A stretch of DNA of 64,000 nucleotides, taken from NCBI GenBank assembly GCA_023052935.1, contig CM041292.1, positions 146,134,439 through 146,198,438 on the forward strand, in the 5' to 3' direction. The DNA is from Piezodorus guildinii (lineage: Eukaryota; Arthropoda; Insecta; Hemiptera; Pentatomidae). Below the pieces are notes generated by a model that saw nothing but the letters and a program-made list of their open reading frames with translations, did no database searches and was not told the DNA's origin. How positions within the stretch are numbered: position 1 is the first letter of the stretch; every line of letters starts with the position of its first letter. The position numbers and the translations under genes are program-made. Below, one piece after another: positions 18,549 through 30,133 of this stretch.

Positions 18549-19226
18549 CTACACACCCCATTCATTTTTGCAATTTGGGCATTTAACTTTCTTCTTGAAT
18601 GACTCTCTAAACTGAGAAAAACAATGCTTATGAAGAAGTGTATCACAGTTCAAACATTTTTCACCACATATAACCATTTGTTTACACAAATGACAATTAT
18701 CGATATCAAAATTTTCACTTATAAAGGGACCTAACTCAGCAATACTCAGTGCGGAAAGGAAGTACATTCCTTCTTTCATAAGTAATAATTTTTTTTCTAC
18801 AAACAGGCGTAAGTATTCATCAGCTACACTTCTTGACACTTTACCACCTTCTAGATCTGAACTTAGGTTCAAGGCATCTATCGAACCAATGAAACCATTT
18901 TCAGAAGTAATAATAGCATGAACAAGTTCATAAAGGTATTCTGATTGTATAGGTGTCAAATTACATTTCAATTCGGGCCTTTCTGCAGTAGAAACAAGAA
19001 CACACATTTTCTCACCTGTCAATTCACAAGGCAATATAACAATTTTTTGTAAAAACACACTAATTGTTTCATTTATAATCCTTATTGCTTTGTCTAAGTC
19101 AGTGTACTCTCCATCACTTTCTGTTTCCAATATATTCTGTAAAAGTGTGTAAGGTGACATTTGCTGTATTAGGAGACACTGCAAAATTATCTTGTATTCA
19201 GGTTTATATTGACTGTTGACACTCAT
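18549..19226 (-). CDS. NSMCE1: SMC5/6 complex subunit NSE1 (RING-like ubiquitin ligase)
   Basis: 225 residues in one uninterrupted frame. NSE1 pairs with the MAGE-like NSE3 in the SMC5/6 complex, which acts in DNA repair and chromosome maintenance; its RING-like domain supports ubiquitin ligase activity. The C-terminal zinc domain is complete: Cys178, Cys181, Cys191, Cys194, His199, Cys202, Cys216 and Cys219, i.e. C-x2-C-x9-C-x2-C-x4-H-x2-C-x13-C-x2-C, fitting the NSE1-type C4HC3 RING. Upstream lies the expected winged-helix region (SVADEYLRLFVEKKLLL, YFLSALSIAEL). It is shorter than human NSE1 (266), mainly because it lacks the tail beyond the RING. The start chosen is the ATG at 19226, because on the - strand it directly follows a strong 3' splice site (acttttgcag). 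A 5' untranslated exon is therefore likely further right. Confidence 0.93.
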   Translation of the reverse strand: MSVNSQYKPEYKIILQCLLIQQMSPYTLLQNILETESDGEYTDLDKAIRIINETISVFLQKIVILPCELTGEKMCVLVSTAERPELKCNLTPIQSEYLYELVHAIITSENGFIGSIDALNLSSDLEGGKVSRSVADEYLRLFVEKKLLLMKEGMYFLSALSIAELGPFISENFDIDNCHLCKQMVICGEKCLNCDTLLHKHCFSQFRESFKKKVKCPNCKNEWGV

Positions 19227-20170
19227 CTGCAAAAGTAAAACAAACGAACGTCAGTCATCTCAAGTTTACATACAATTCATAATCAATGAAGTAAATAAAC
19301 GATATTTTCTTAATATAAATTGGTGAAAGGTGTTAAAATTATTTAGTAAAGATCAAGATTTCGTCTAAATAGTATTTACCTTTATAGTTATCAGAACTAA
19401 AACTTAAAAAGCAGGCCATGTACATAACCTATAACTACCACAAACTGTACAGCGCGGTTCAGGAAAGTTAACATCGATCTACAGTGTTGACATTTCTTCA
19501 TCATTTCCCAATTCATGAATTATTCTATTTTATCTCGGAAAAAAATAAAACTTTTTTTAAATTGAGTTCAGATTGAATTCCATTGCTAATAATCTAAATG
19601 AATGACAGATATTTTTTTTGGAAAATATTGGTCAACAAATCATATAGTGAAGATAAATTAATAAAAGAGTTATTCAAAGATGTATTGAGGTCAAATTCTA
19701 AATTGGTGTCTTATTTCTTCTGAAAATCAGCAATAGTTTACCAAGACCTGTAGTCATACAGTATTTTGTTTCTTTGAATAAGCAACATTTCATGTCGTTA
19801 CTGCTCTGATAAACAGGAACGCCCAAGTAAATAAATTACTAATTTCTCATGGAAACATTCAAAGTTCTCTAGGCTACGTAAGTTATAGATTGAGAGCCAA
19901 CAACGTTAATAATTACCTAGAATATCTAAAAATTCAGATGGAAATTACTTACATTATCTAATGAAATAACCACCCGTTACTCCACCCTAACACGTGTTTT
20001 ATTTTGAAAATTTCAATTCAAGTTTCGAAATTTTTGCTGAGAATTGATTATCAATTGGTGATATTTGCTCAACACCGCAGGAGATCCATGGCTGTGGTAT
20101 CCTCCCCATCCCGTCATCAGCTACGCATGTGTTGGTCTTGGGAGATCTATCCCTAGGCGAGTCAGCAGTA
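19227..20170. other. Probable 5' intron/leader region of NSE1 and intergenic DNA
   Basis: On the - strand the NSE1 coding exon is preceded by a splice acceptor, so a non-coding first exon should lie here. Candidate donors on the - strand are near 19950 (taat/gtaagt) and near 19390 (aaag/gtaaat); neither can be chosen from sequence alone. Confidence 0.4.
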
Positions 20171-20226
20171 CCTCATTATTGTTCATTTAACGTCACTTTA
20201 TGCTACTGTGGCTAATCGGAAGTATC
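20171..20226 (-). mobile_element. SINE-1 tail fragment
   Basis: About 50 bp matching the reverse of the SINE-1 3' end (gttcatttaacgtcacttta, then gctactgtggctaatcgga). Only the tail survives. Confidence 0.65.
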
Positions 20227-20534
20227 CAAAGCAGTACCCTGTTCTTTTTGCACTTGGCTGGGCCCCACCGTTCTCAATTTTCTCTGGATGCGAAGCAAAA
20301 ATTGGTTTGTCAGTGATCACGTGTCTTTTCTTTTATTATGGATTTTTTTCGTCTGTTTATTGTACCTGTTAGGGGTAGTTCTTCTTTAATACCTTCTCTC
20401 GTAATGCTGTCCGTAAGCTCACTTCCATTAATGGCACTGTGTCCAAAAAAATTGCATTTTTGACATTAACTGTCCAGTGCTTAGAAGTGGGTAAATGTAT
20501 TTATTAAAAGTGGTTCTTTAGATAATGAATTTAT

Positions 20535-20589
20535 CTATATTCCTTTTTATGGGGATTACCCCGAAAACAAATAAATATTATTATTATTA
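20535..20589 (+). mobile_element. Tiny 5'-truncated non-LTR retrotransposon insertion
   Basis: A 55-bp insert ending in aataaat followed by ATT repeats. It is flanked by a 16-bp direct duplication beginning TAGATAATG (20519-20534 and 20590-20605, one mismatch). Confidence 0.72.
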
Positions 20590-20605
20590 TAGATAATGGA
20601 TTTAT

Positions 20606-21479
20606 ATGGTCTGACTCAGTGCAGTCATCCCAATTTTGATGTGAATATTATTCATAGTGCGGTGAATTGCGAGCATCTCTGTATGGTATGGTATCGCAAA
20701 TAAGAGCGGAGCTTATACCATTTTTCGTCTTTGACCTTTGCGTACACACGTATGTAATGTAATTCAACTCACAATCCCTCCGCTGGAATTCATAAATTCA
20801 AGTTATTACATTTTCGAACCATAGCCCTTTTTTCATCTAACGAGATGAGTTTTGGAATTTACATTGGCCGTATTTGATTATAAATCAGAGTTCAGGTAAT
20901 CACAGTCAACGAAAGATACAAGGAATTCAGTGTATTGATAATATAAAATGTCTTTCATTTTTTATTTTACTTTATTGCAGTATATAAAATCATACATTAT
21001 ACACAATAATGCACCATCAGTATACAGTTTCTTAATTAATCCCATGGCAACATAAACATAGGATATAATTATATAGTATGACTGACGGTGTATGTATGTT
21101 GTAGGTGTCTTATAAAAAAAGGACAAATGTAAATTTAGTAGAAGATTAAACGCATGGAATCGCTATTAATATTTTTAATTTTAAGTTCTAAGCATCAAAT
21201 GACACTCATTATCATAGTGTAATTTTAAAAATAACAGATATAAATTTGATAAAATTTTGCTTCATTTAAATAAGAAACAACACTATCAATTTTTGTTAAC
21301 TGTAAATTTACTGAATAACCTGTTTATTTATCTGTCGCTTAAATGTGATAATTTTTTTTTTTCATTATTTGGGCCTTAAGTTGTAAAATTGCATAACGAT
21401 TCAGTACTCAATTTGATAAAGTCATCTTTAACCGATTTATAATAAATGAACTTGATTTCTCTAAATTTACCATAAATTC
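20606..21479. other. Intergenic, no feature recognised
   Basis: Nothing supported beyond a short GC-richer island near 20690-20780. Confidence 0.35.
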
Positions 21480-21716
21480 GAGGTCTCCTGTGATGTAGTG
21501 GCTAGCCTTCTATGCCTAAGATCGCGAGTCAAAACCTGGCAGGTGGCCCAAGAATTTTTTGAAGGAGTAAAAAATCCTTGGTTATATTCTCTCATTTAGG
21601 AGACATAAAATGGTGCTCCCAAGACTGTGCGATGTCAGGTACTTCTCTAAATCCCTATCTTAATAAAATCTGGGGCAAAATTTAAAGGACTCCCACTGTA
21701 GCATCGTCCAATTAGA
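21480..21716 (+). mobile_element. SINE-1 copy, 3'-truncated
   Basis: Head (ctgtgatgtagtggctagcc) and body of SINE-1 with several small deletions. It stops at the tccaattag block, lacking the tail. Confidence 0.8.
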
Positions 21717-22036
21717 AGTTGATCGAAAATGTAAGCTTTCATATGAAATTCGGATGCTCTAAATGCCTGAAGATGCCCTTTAATGTAAATATTCAATACA
21801 TGCTTGGTAGTAAAAACAATCTTTCAGCCCAATGGTTCCCAACTAATAGTTTTCGATGGCTCCTTCATGTAATCATAATAATGACAAGAAGCCTCCAGAA
21901 CTCGTGAATATATAATATAATCAGGTTTTTAGGTGGCACTTGCTATAAATAAATATTATTCCTATTTGACATTTTAATAAAAAAACATTTGTTTCTATTC
22001 TTCATAGTGGATATAACTAGTTGACCGTTGAGAATT

Positions 22037-22543
22037 ACTAAAAGAAATTAGTCCGGGTGCCGGTCGGTGAATGAAACAATTGAGTAGTTTCAACAGGTTA
22101 TTGAAACTGCTCAATTGAGACGTTGATTTCCAAAAGGTACTAAAGGACATGTTTTACAAAATTGATTTTTTTACATATTTGTATTCTCATATTTAGTTTT
22201 ATCAAAATCTTCTATTTGATTTTATGTAATGTACACCTAGGTCCTTTATAAACGCAATTTAGAAATATAATTATTTTCTAACGGAACTAATTACACGTTT
22301 AATTTCGTTCTAAATTATACCAAAACATCTCATTTCATAACTTTAATATGATGCTATTAATATACTAAAAAAACTATTCTGGATTTGAATGCGAAAAGAA
22401 TCATATTAGCTTAATTTAATAATATAATAATTAGTGATTTTCGCGTCTCCTGTAAAATTTCCTAGAATGGATATAGTACCTTTTGGAAATCAACATCTCA
22501 ATTGTTTCATTCACCGACCGCCACCAGACTAATTCCTTTTAGT
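22037..22543. mobile_element. Short hairpin element (about 120 bp) split by an AATT-MITE
   Basis: Outer arms at 22037 onward (actaaaagaaattagtc, then cggtcggtgaatgaaac) and ending at 22543 are reverse complements. The left arm continues into an inner arm (aattgagtagtttcaa) and its partner (ttgaaactgctcaatt, to 22116). Removing the 383-bp MITE plus one AATT restores an almost perfect hairpin of about 120 bp. Confidence 0.82.
22117..22499 (-). mobile_element. AATT-MITE copy 1
   Basis: 383 bp with terminal inverted repeats beginning GAGACGTTGATTTCCAAAAG and extending through GGTACTA. It is flanked on both sides by AATT. Orientation is opposite to the copies at 34766 and 36787 (here the aaggacat side is on the left). 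No coding capacity. It sits inside a hairpin element. Confidence 0.88.
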
Positions 22544-22935
22544 TTTTATTCTTGTACAAATATGGACTGTATATGATATAAATGTATTATTTAAATTGGT
22601 GTTAAAATAAATTTGCTACAAAAACTGACTCCTGTTGCATTTTCTAACAGCTAAAGATATTCATTGAGTTAACAAATAAGCTATGATGCTGAAAATTTGA
22701 TTGTTATAGAGCTCATCCACTTGAAAAAAAATGTTATGATAAGGTGTAAATTCTTGGGCATGAACTACTAGACAACTAGAAGAACCATTTAGACTCGCTA
22801 GACCTAATATTTTTAAGATTAATCAATGCAAAATTAAAATATGTAACTTCTTATACCAGTATTAAATAAGTTAGGATTTTTAAACAGTTTCTAGATAAAA
22901 AAAAAATATATATATATATATAATTACAATTATCT

Positions 22936-23235
22936 TCAGATAGGTTTCTGGGAGCGGGATTACTCCTTGGGGCACTAATCTCAAGGTTCTAGGTTCGATT
23001 TCTGCTGTGGCAGCATTATTATTGATTTAAATTTTCATAAAAAATTGATAATTTATTAAAATTATACATTCATTATGATTGTAAATTATAAGAATTTTAT
23101 ATAATGGTAGTGTTATTATGTTTTATCAGCTGTGGTCTCTCTGGTCGGGAGTCCCTCTTGAGGCTGACCTATCCTCTGTATAAAGAGGGGTAAATCTTTG
23201 CTGGGGAAAATTCTTGCGTTTATGCATTATCTCCA
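22936..23235 (+). mobile_element. tRNA-like SINE, third family (SINE-3)
   Basis: A tRNA-like head reads gcactaatctcaaggttct followed by a B-box aggttcgatttctgc near 22995. The following body (tctctctggtcgggagtccc) is not shared with SINE-1. The A-box is poor. No second copy is clear in this window, so the boundaries are estimates. Confidence 0.5.
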
Positions 23236-23371
23236 AGTCAATCATCTCCTTACACAGTTACGTGCACAAAACAGTACACTTCTTACTATGTAATGAATTT
23301 AAGATTCTTCATGATTTATATTAACAATGGTCAAATAAGTTCTAACTGAATCAAAAGTTAAAGTGACAATT

Positions 23372-23756
23372 GAGACGTTGATTTCCAAAAGGTACTAAAG
23401 GACATTTTTTACGAAATTTATGTTTTTTCACTTTTATATTCTTCTCATTTAGTTTTATCTAAATCTTTAATTTGATTTTATCTAATGAACACTAAGTTCT
23501 TTAATAGCGTGATTTAGAAATGCCGTTATTTTCTTAAGGTACTAATTACACATTTCGTTTCGTCCCAAATCATACTAAAACATTTCATTTTATAACTTTA
23601 ATCTGGTTTTAATAATATGGTAAAAAAACAATTTAGATTTTAATGCGAAAAGAATCAAATAAGTTGGTTTAATAATATAATAATGAGAAATCTACTCGCC
23701 TCCTGTGAAATTACGTAGAATGGATATATGTAGTACCTTTCGGATATCAACCTCCC
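23372..23756 (-). mobile_element. AATT-MITE copy 2
   Basis: 385 bp, flanked by AATT (23368-23371 and 23757-23760). Same orientation as copy 1, with a more degraded right terminal repeat (tcggatatcaacctccc). Confidence 0.86.
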
Positions 23757-23760
23757 AATT

Positions 23761-25659
23761 GTAGAGAGGCGGTGTAACTATGAATGCTATATAAATGAAA
23801 GCTAGTTTATCAATCAGGCATAATATCATTAGGGCAGCTTGGCGTCTTTCTCATATATTCATTGTCAGCGATAAAAAAAAGAAGACATCTTAATTGTTGG
23901 AATATTTTTATGCTTTCATAACAGATATGAGTCCTCGTAGAAGAGAATTCATTGGGAAAGAATGATATTCCTAAGATATGCGGGACCCACATCATGCCCA
24001 ACAAGCAGAATTCATTTAAAGGGCTTCTATGATAAAGATAGCACTCAACATGGTTGTTATCAATCAGATTTGATAGAGTTTCTATATTCGATATTATTTC
24101 CATAACAGATGTTACTATTATTTTTAGGTAATAGTACTTCTAATTGTAGTTATCCACATCATTTTTAATTATACCACCTTAGTTGTAGTTTTTGGCACAG
24201 TATGATCAAGTAGTTGCAGTTTGCAAAATGACTTTATTCTAAGTTTTAAAAAAATGATTACTTTTTTATTTTTCCAGAAAACAAAAGTAATAATCGATCA
24301 ACTTTTGTATACATGTCAACCATTAATACCTGTTACTGGACAGTCCATCTCCTCTCTAGAACGCAACTCCTCGAAAATTAGGCGACTACTTTTTAAAATG
24401 AATCCCTTGTCTTTACAATTTATATTGCTGGAGCCTAGTTTTTGGATCTCTGATCTCATATCTGAAACTTTATTTTCGCAAAAATCATTAAAATCGTGGT
24501 ACTTTTAAAAAAAATTTACGTTGTCCCTATTTGTCCGAAATTAGTGTTATTATCGAATACTATTCTATACCAAATTAAGGGTTCTTTATCAGGCCGATTT
24601 AAATTTAAAGAAGGCCACTTTGAGCGTAACGTATGTCTATGATATGCCAACAATGCCCTTCTTTAATTTCTAATCATAGTTTCAATGGTTAGAGGATTTC
24701 TTCTTAGTCGAATAGTCCTTGATTTGCGGTTTTATTTTTCGCTTGTTCCATGCCTGCAATATTGTCCATATAGTCCAGGAGCCAGAGGCAGGCTTAGGTT
24801 ACCCCCCCAACATACACTTGGAAATAATAATTATTTATCGTTTAAACACAGAAACGCGTTCTAAAGTGTAGCGAAATTGCGCTGTGACATCAACAAAAAT
24901 TACTCACCGATCATACTACTGGAACTTATTTCATTTTATTCTTTGTGTCGGGCTAAAACCGAATGTAGACGTCTTGCCATTCTAAAGTCTAGCGAAATGC
25001 GCGCCAGACGCGCCTAAACTTCAATTGATTGGTTTCTGTATCTTTGGCCAAATCACTCTTCCACACACTTTTTTAACGCTCATCCTTATTTTATTTTTCA
25101 CCCCGTTTTGTCTCTTATAGCAGTGGACTGAATGTAAAAAAATTACATGTTATAACCTCAGCTTAAGCACAACTTATATTTTTCATTTTCAGTTCACTCT
25201 AATTGCTCCTTCCTGAAACAGTTCCTTTTCCTCTCCCAAAGCTGTAGTTGATTAAATACTCAATCTACTTCCATCCTTATGAGAATTCTTTAAAGTAAGG
25301 AATGATAGTATCATTAGTTTAGCTGTTTGACTCTTAATACCTCTATGGTGTTGCTGGCTACTACTACGTGCTCGTCGTCCTCCATTATGCAGTAGCGATG
25401 AGCAGAGAATCTATATTCACTCAATTCAGTCAGCTTTTCTGCGAAACCTCTTTTGAAGGCTTGGAGATATAATAGCCTGTTGGCAACCACGTTTTTACAT
25501 AAAAAGCCAACTATTGCATTCGGGTAATCTTACAAACCCACACCAACATGCGCCCGAGCACACTAACTTCCGCACATACATCGTTTTGTAAACATTGGTT
25601 ATTTGGATAAAAATAATTTTAAAACATAATAAAAATAGGTAAATTGGAAGAATGCAATT
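23761..25659. other. Intergenic, no feature recognised
   Basis: About 1.9 kb without a supported gene. Open frames at 23810-24103 (-) and 24221-24508 (+) show no domain. Slightly more GC-rich segments around 24770-25080 and 25340-25580 are unexplained. Confidence 0.35.
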
Positions 25660-26135
25660 TAATAATAAATAATAAGATGGTTCCTTAATCTTCCAAAAAA
25701 AGTTTATTAAACATTAACATCAAAACGAGTCTACGTTTCGGGGGCCTTTCCCATCATCAGTACTCACTGAAAGTCATTAAAAATTAAATTATCATCCGTT
25801 TTAAACTAAAATTTTGTCAATAATTTATGTCATTAAAATTGTTTTTATAAAAATTAACACTGAGGAAAATCACCCGTCTAAACTGAGATATTCTTTGGCT
25901 CCTAATATGTCAGTTTAGATGGATGATTTTCCTTAGTATTACTTTTTATGAAAACAATTTTAATGACCTAAATTATTGACATATATTTTAATTAAAAATG
26001 GATAATATTTTAATTTTTAATGACTTTCAGTGAGTGCTGATGATGGGAAAGGCCCCCGAAACGTTGACTCGTTTTAATGTTTATGTTTAATAAACATTGT
26101 TTGGAAGATTTAGGAACCATCTAATTATTTATTAT
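25660..26135. mobile_element. Foldback element with hammerhead-like cores at both ends
   Basis: About 475 bp forming one long inverted repeat. The arms start aagatggttcctt on the left and end aggaaccatct on the right, with a centre near 25895. Each arm carries CTGATGA, a G/C-rich short stem, then GAAACGT (right arm 26037-26064 on +; left arm about 25733-25760 on -). No coding capacity. Confidence 0.82.
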
Positions 26136-27182
26136 CGGATTTAAAAACATGTATTTGCGTTTTAAACTCGAATTTGAAAATTTTAGCGATGGCAATACTT
26201 TCATGACTATGCATCATATTGTATATATACGTAAAGGAAAGTAAAAATTGTTCTTTAGATGATCTATTTTCTAGTAATGTTAATGCACCTTCGTTTATTA
26301 TTTACATAGATGTATTTTTCAAACAAAAAAAATAACGCTCATAACATTTTTACTTAACATCGCAACTAGCTGAAGACTAAATTTAAACAAAATAAATTCA
26401 CCATCCTTGTTACAAATATAAACAACTAGAGCGGCACGATTATTTCGCCTTAAGGGGAAAATTAAATTAATTAAGTTCTTAATCAAGCATGATTTGATTA
26501 ATGTATATAAAATTTCTATTTCGGAAAATAGATTTTTTACATGCACAAAATATCAGGATTGTTTGATGTAGATTTATATATTATTAAGAATGGTATTTCT
26601 GTTACTAGTGTTGCGTCCAGCAGACTAGTTCGTCCAGAAGTGGTCCTTTTTTTTTACCATGTGGAAGCTGAAGATATGCAGCTGAGTCGTGGTATGGTTT
26701 TCATTTGGAGTCAGATCATGTTAGGAGCCTGGAACGGGATCGTCATTGGTGTCAGGGCTGGCTGCCAAATAATTGGACACACTTTGTGGTTGCTCTTTGT
26801 TATTAATTTATAACAAAAATATATTATAGTCCGGGAAGAGGTAAAAAAAATATATAAATATATTTTATACCATTTTATTTTATTACTTTCATTTACATAT
26901 GAATTCTTAAAAGAATCTGAAGCCATGTGCTTCAATAAAAAGTAGACAAAAAAATTAAAAATATAAAAGAAAATATATGAGTGGGGCTTATATAATATAT
27001 AAGTGGAAACCCTTTCAAAAAATGTTGTGAAAACGATTTTACAGTTACATTATAATTCAAGTTATCGATGACGTGTGTTGGAAAACCTTGCTTTTTGTTG
27101 TCTGGTAAATAATACAGGATCACAATTTTAAAATAAAAAAAATTATTTGTAGATAGCATTTTTTTTTTTTTTTTTAACTATG
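26136..27182. other. Intergenic, one unexplained open frame
   Basis: A 90-codon open frame at 26541-26813 (+) has a mixed, protein-like composition in its middle (SSRLVRPEVV, then MVFIWSQIMLGAWNGI). The second part faintly recalls the Tc1/mariner VMVWGGIML block, but this is too weak to name it. Confidence 0.3.
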
Positions 27183-28055
27183 CCTATCTATGAAATATAT
27201 AGTAAGAGGAAGTATTCCGAACGTGAAAATACGCATTCCAGTTTTCAACAGAAACACACGTTTTGGGATCATCTGAATCCAAGTAACCAAGTCGTGCGAA
27301 AAGGTGCGTGTGTGTGTGTATCTTAATTCTAGGCCGAAAATGGAAAGTTGTACGAAACTGGAATTTCACATTTAAGATAAATATACGCCCGAAATGTTAC
27401 CGAAACTTTTTCATCAAAATCAGCAGACCAAAAGAGCATCTTTATGCCACGCATTGATGTAATTACACCTTTTTACATTTTTCTCAAAAACAACTCCAAC
27501 AATTTTTATTAAACTCGCTAAATCGATGTAAAATTTAATAGGCTTTATTTTCATGTACGTTTCATTAATCATCATACGCTCACTATGAAGTAACTTTAAT
27601 TTTGTGGGTTACAAAAAAAAAAAATAATAATATTTAAAAAAAATAGCCATATTAACTTATTAACATCGATAAAAAATAATAATAATAATAAAAAAAAAGC
27701 CAAATATATAAGCTGGATGAATTTGATAACGAACGAAGGAGAAAAGAGCAAATGTATTTTTTTAGGTTATTTTTTTCCGAACACATGAACTTTAATATAA
27801 ATATACCATTGGAAAGCTAAATATTTTAGAAAAAAATTTATCTTATACCTCTAAAGTTGTGAAAGGTGATGAATAGGGCATAAACGTAAGTGATTATTGT
27901 ACAAAACAATTTTATATTGTTGTAATATTTAATCTAAAACATGTTTCCAACGAAAGTGAATTTAATTCTTTTAACTTTTTCGAACTCCAACTTTATTTAA
28001 AAGTTCTAAAATTGATTTCAACAACCGAGGTATGTAAAAGTGGTGAGTTTTTAAA
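27183..28055 (+). mobile_element. Family B repeat copy
   Basis: An interspersed repeat of about 0.9-1.1 kb seen about ten times in the window. Landmarks in order: atgaaatatatagtaag; a cgatcgtgaaaatt-like block; an acacgtttt block; a GT-rich spot; a cgcccga-tgttac block; a cgatgtaaaatttaat block; then a ggtaagtgaaagtcgtgt-like end. No reading frame survives. The class is uncertain. Confidence 0.7.
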
Positions 28056-28710
28056 TTATTAAATACAAGTTGCTACTTTTATATTATTATTTTTTTTTCA
28101 TGACCGTCACCATAGTGCCTTACTAAAGTTCCAACGTTCAACTATATTAATAATTTGATAGAACATTCTATTTATTCATTTGAACTGCCGTAACATGTTA
28201 AGTATAAATAAACATTAATAGATAAATAGGTTACAATAGAAAACTTTTATGGTGGAGGGAAAAACTAAAAGGCTCGACAAGAATACAAGCGCTATTGAAT
28301 AACTTATCATCACGATGCTCATTGCTGTTATAATTTCGTTTCGGAGCTAAACGTCTCTGTACGGTTCATGATCAGTAATGCTACGAGTCTACAATACAAA
28401 TTTATTCTAGAACTTACCTAATACGCTTTCTTCACATTTACTGATGGTAACATGTTTATTACAGTTTATTAAATTTAAGTAAATCGTCTGGTTATTTCGA
28501 ATGCCTGCATAGAGAGAACAATATCTGCATGTACAGCAAGTTTGTGGAAAGTTCAGGGCGATCCTAATTAAATTAAACTTTATACCATGTCATTACTAAA
28601 AATTAAAAAAATATGTAGGGAGTAATTTGGAGAAATATGTAGGATTTCAAGGGTGGACATAGTCCTTTACTAAGGATTATTATTGAAAATAAATAACCAC
28701 AATCATAAAA

Positions 28711-28968
28711 TTTGATTGTTTGTTTGTTTATTCGTTTAACGTCACTTTTATGCTACTATGGCTAATCTGACGATACTACAGTGGGAGCCCTAAATTTTTG
28801 CCTATCCAGGTTTTATTAGGATAGGGATCTTTAACGAGTACCTGACATCGCACAGGCTCGGAACCTCCATTTTATGTCCCTTCCGAAGGATGTCATAACC
28901 AAAGATTTTTTACTCCCATTAAAAACCCCTCGGGTCTCTTGTCAGGTCTGAATCTGCGACCTTGGGCT
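28711..28968 (-). mobile_element. SINE-1 copy
   Basis: Reverse-oriented copy with its tail on the left (gtttgtttgtttattcg) and a diverged head on the right. The body is well preserved. Confidence 0.85.
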
Positions 28969-29100
28969 TATAATAAGTTAACTAATATTAAAAATGTGGT
29001 AAACGAAATATTCTAACCAGTAATAAGTATAAATCAATAAGGAATAAATATAAATAAAATATAAAATGTTTATGTTTACAATGCAATCACAATCTACAGA

Positions 29101-29646
29101 GGGGTCACCTGTGATGAATTTTTTTTGTTCACCCCTACCTCGCTTTTGAAGGCTATGCGGGGGTTTCTCGGACCAGGGGGAGGAAGGGCGGGGAGTGAGG
29201 GCGTTGGATAAATGCCGAGATAAAATCTCCCCAGTACCGAGACTCGAACTCGTAATTATTTGGTTATATAAGGTTTGGTCATCTGTTGCTAGGGCAACAC
29301 TTGTTCAAAGCAACGCGCGCTAGCCTACTCAGTTACCCCGACACCACCTGTGGTGAAGTTGCTAGAATTACAGCCTTACATGTCCATAATTGCGGGTCAT
29401 ATCTGGCAGACGGCCCTAGAATTTTTGAGGGGAGTAAACTATTCTTAGCTATGTCGTGCATCTAAGGGTTAAGTTAAAAGGCTAAAGAAGTTAAAAGGCT
29501 GTCTCAAGCCTATGCGATGTCAGGTACTCCTTAAAAATCCCTATTCTAATTAAACCTGGATAAGCAAAATTTAGGACTCCTACAGTAATATCGTCTGATT
29601 TACCGCAGTAGCGTGAAGTGACGTTAAATGAATAAACAAACAAACA
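29101..29646 (+). mobile_element. SINE-1 copy interrupted by another SINE
   Basis: The first 18 bp of SINE-1 (ggggtcacctgtgatgaa) are at 29101-29118. The rest resumes at 29345 and runs to the AAAC tail at about 29646. The gap is filled by a - strand tRNA-like SINE. Confidence 0.83.
29119..29344 (-). mobile_element. tRNA-like SINE, second family (SINE-2)
   Basis: On the - strand an A-box TAACTGAGTAGG (29324-29335) and a B-box GAGTTCGAGTCTC (29239-29251) mark a tRNA-derived head. A G/C-rich body and a short A-run follow. It is flanked by a 13-bp duplication of SINE-1 sequence, CACCTGTGATGAA / CACCTGTGGTGAA (29106-29118 and 29345-29357). Confidence 0.8.
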
Positions 29647-29649
29647 ATC

Positions 29650-30130
29650 CAGAGATACAAAACAATGGAAACATATTAATAATTGAAGAATAGACACTGA
29701 TTACTTTCATACTTAATTTGGAAAATTAAAACGATAAATATCAATGGAATATACCGTCAGACTTTTGTCTTGATGATTTTTCGTTCAGTATTACACTCCT
29801 CTTTCTTCTCTCCCTCCCTCCTGTAACAGCACTCAGTGAAGCATATCGCCTCATAATTTAATTAATTTATTATTGAATTAAATATTTTTTTTTTATTGTT
29901 CAATCATGTTGAGTTATAGTTTAAATTTTATATATTAGTATATCATATCTTATATAACTAATGGAAAGAGACACAAAAATAGTTTCGATCGTAGGATTTC
30001 TGAATTTTAATGTTTTATGTTGAATTATTGTGTTAATTTAAAGTAGTCTGATCTCAGTATATTCTGAAATAAGTTATTTGATTTTTCATTCGTTAATCTA
30101 TACAGAAAAACTGAAATAAAGGTAAAACTT
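29650..30130. other. Intergenic, AT-rich
   Basis: No supported feature; it lies immediately upstream of a candidate promoter. Confidence 0.35.
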
Positions 30131-30133
30131 ATT

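Noticed and set aside
19227..19232. NSE1 start two codons upstream (TTG-CAG-ATG)
   Set aside because: Those bases form the end of a strong splice acceptor on the - strand; the ATG at 19226 is the better start.
26541..26813. Tc1/mariner transposase fragment
   Set aside because: Only a faint resemblance in one short block; catalytic D,D residues and flanking inverted repeats are not visible.
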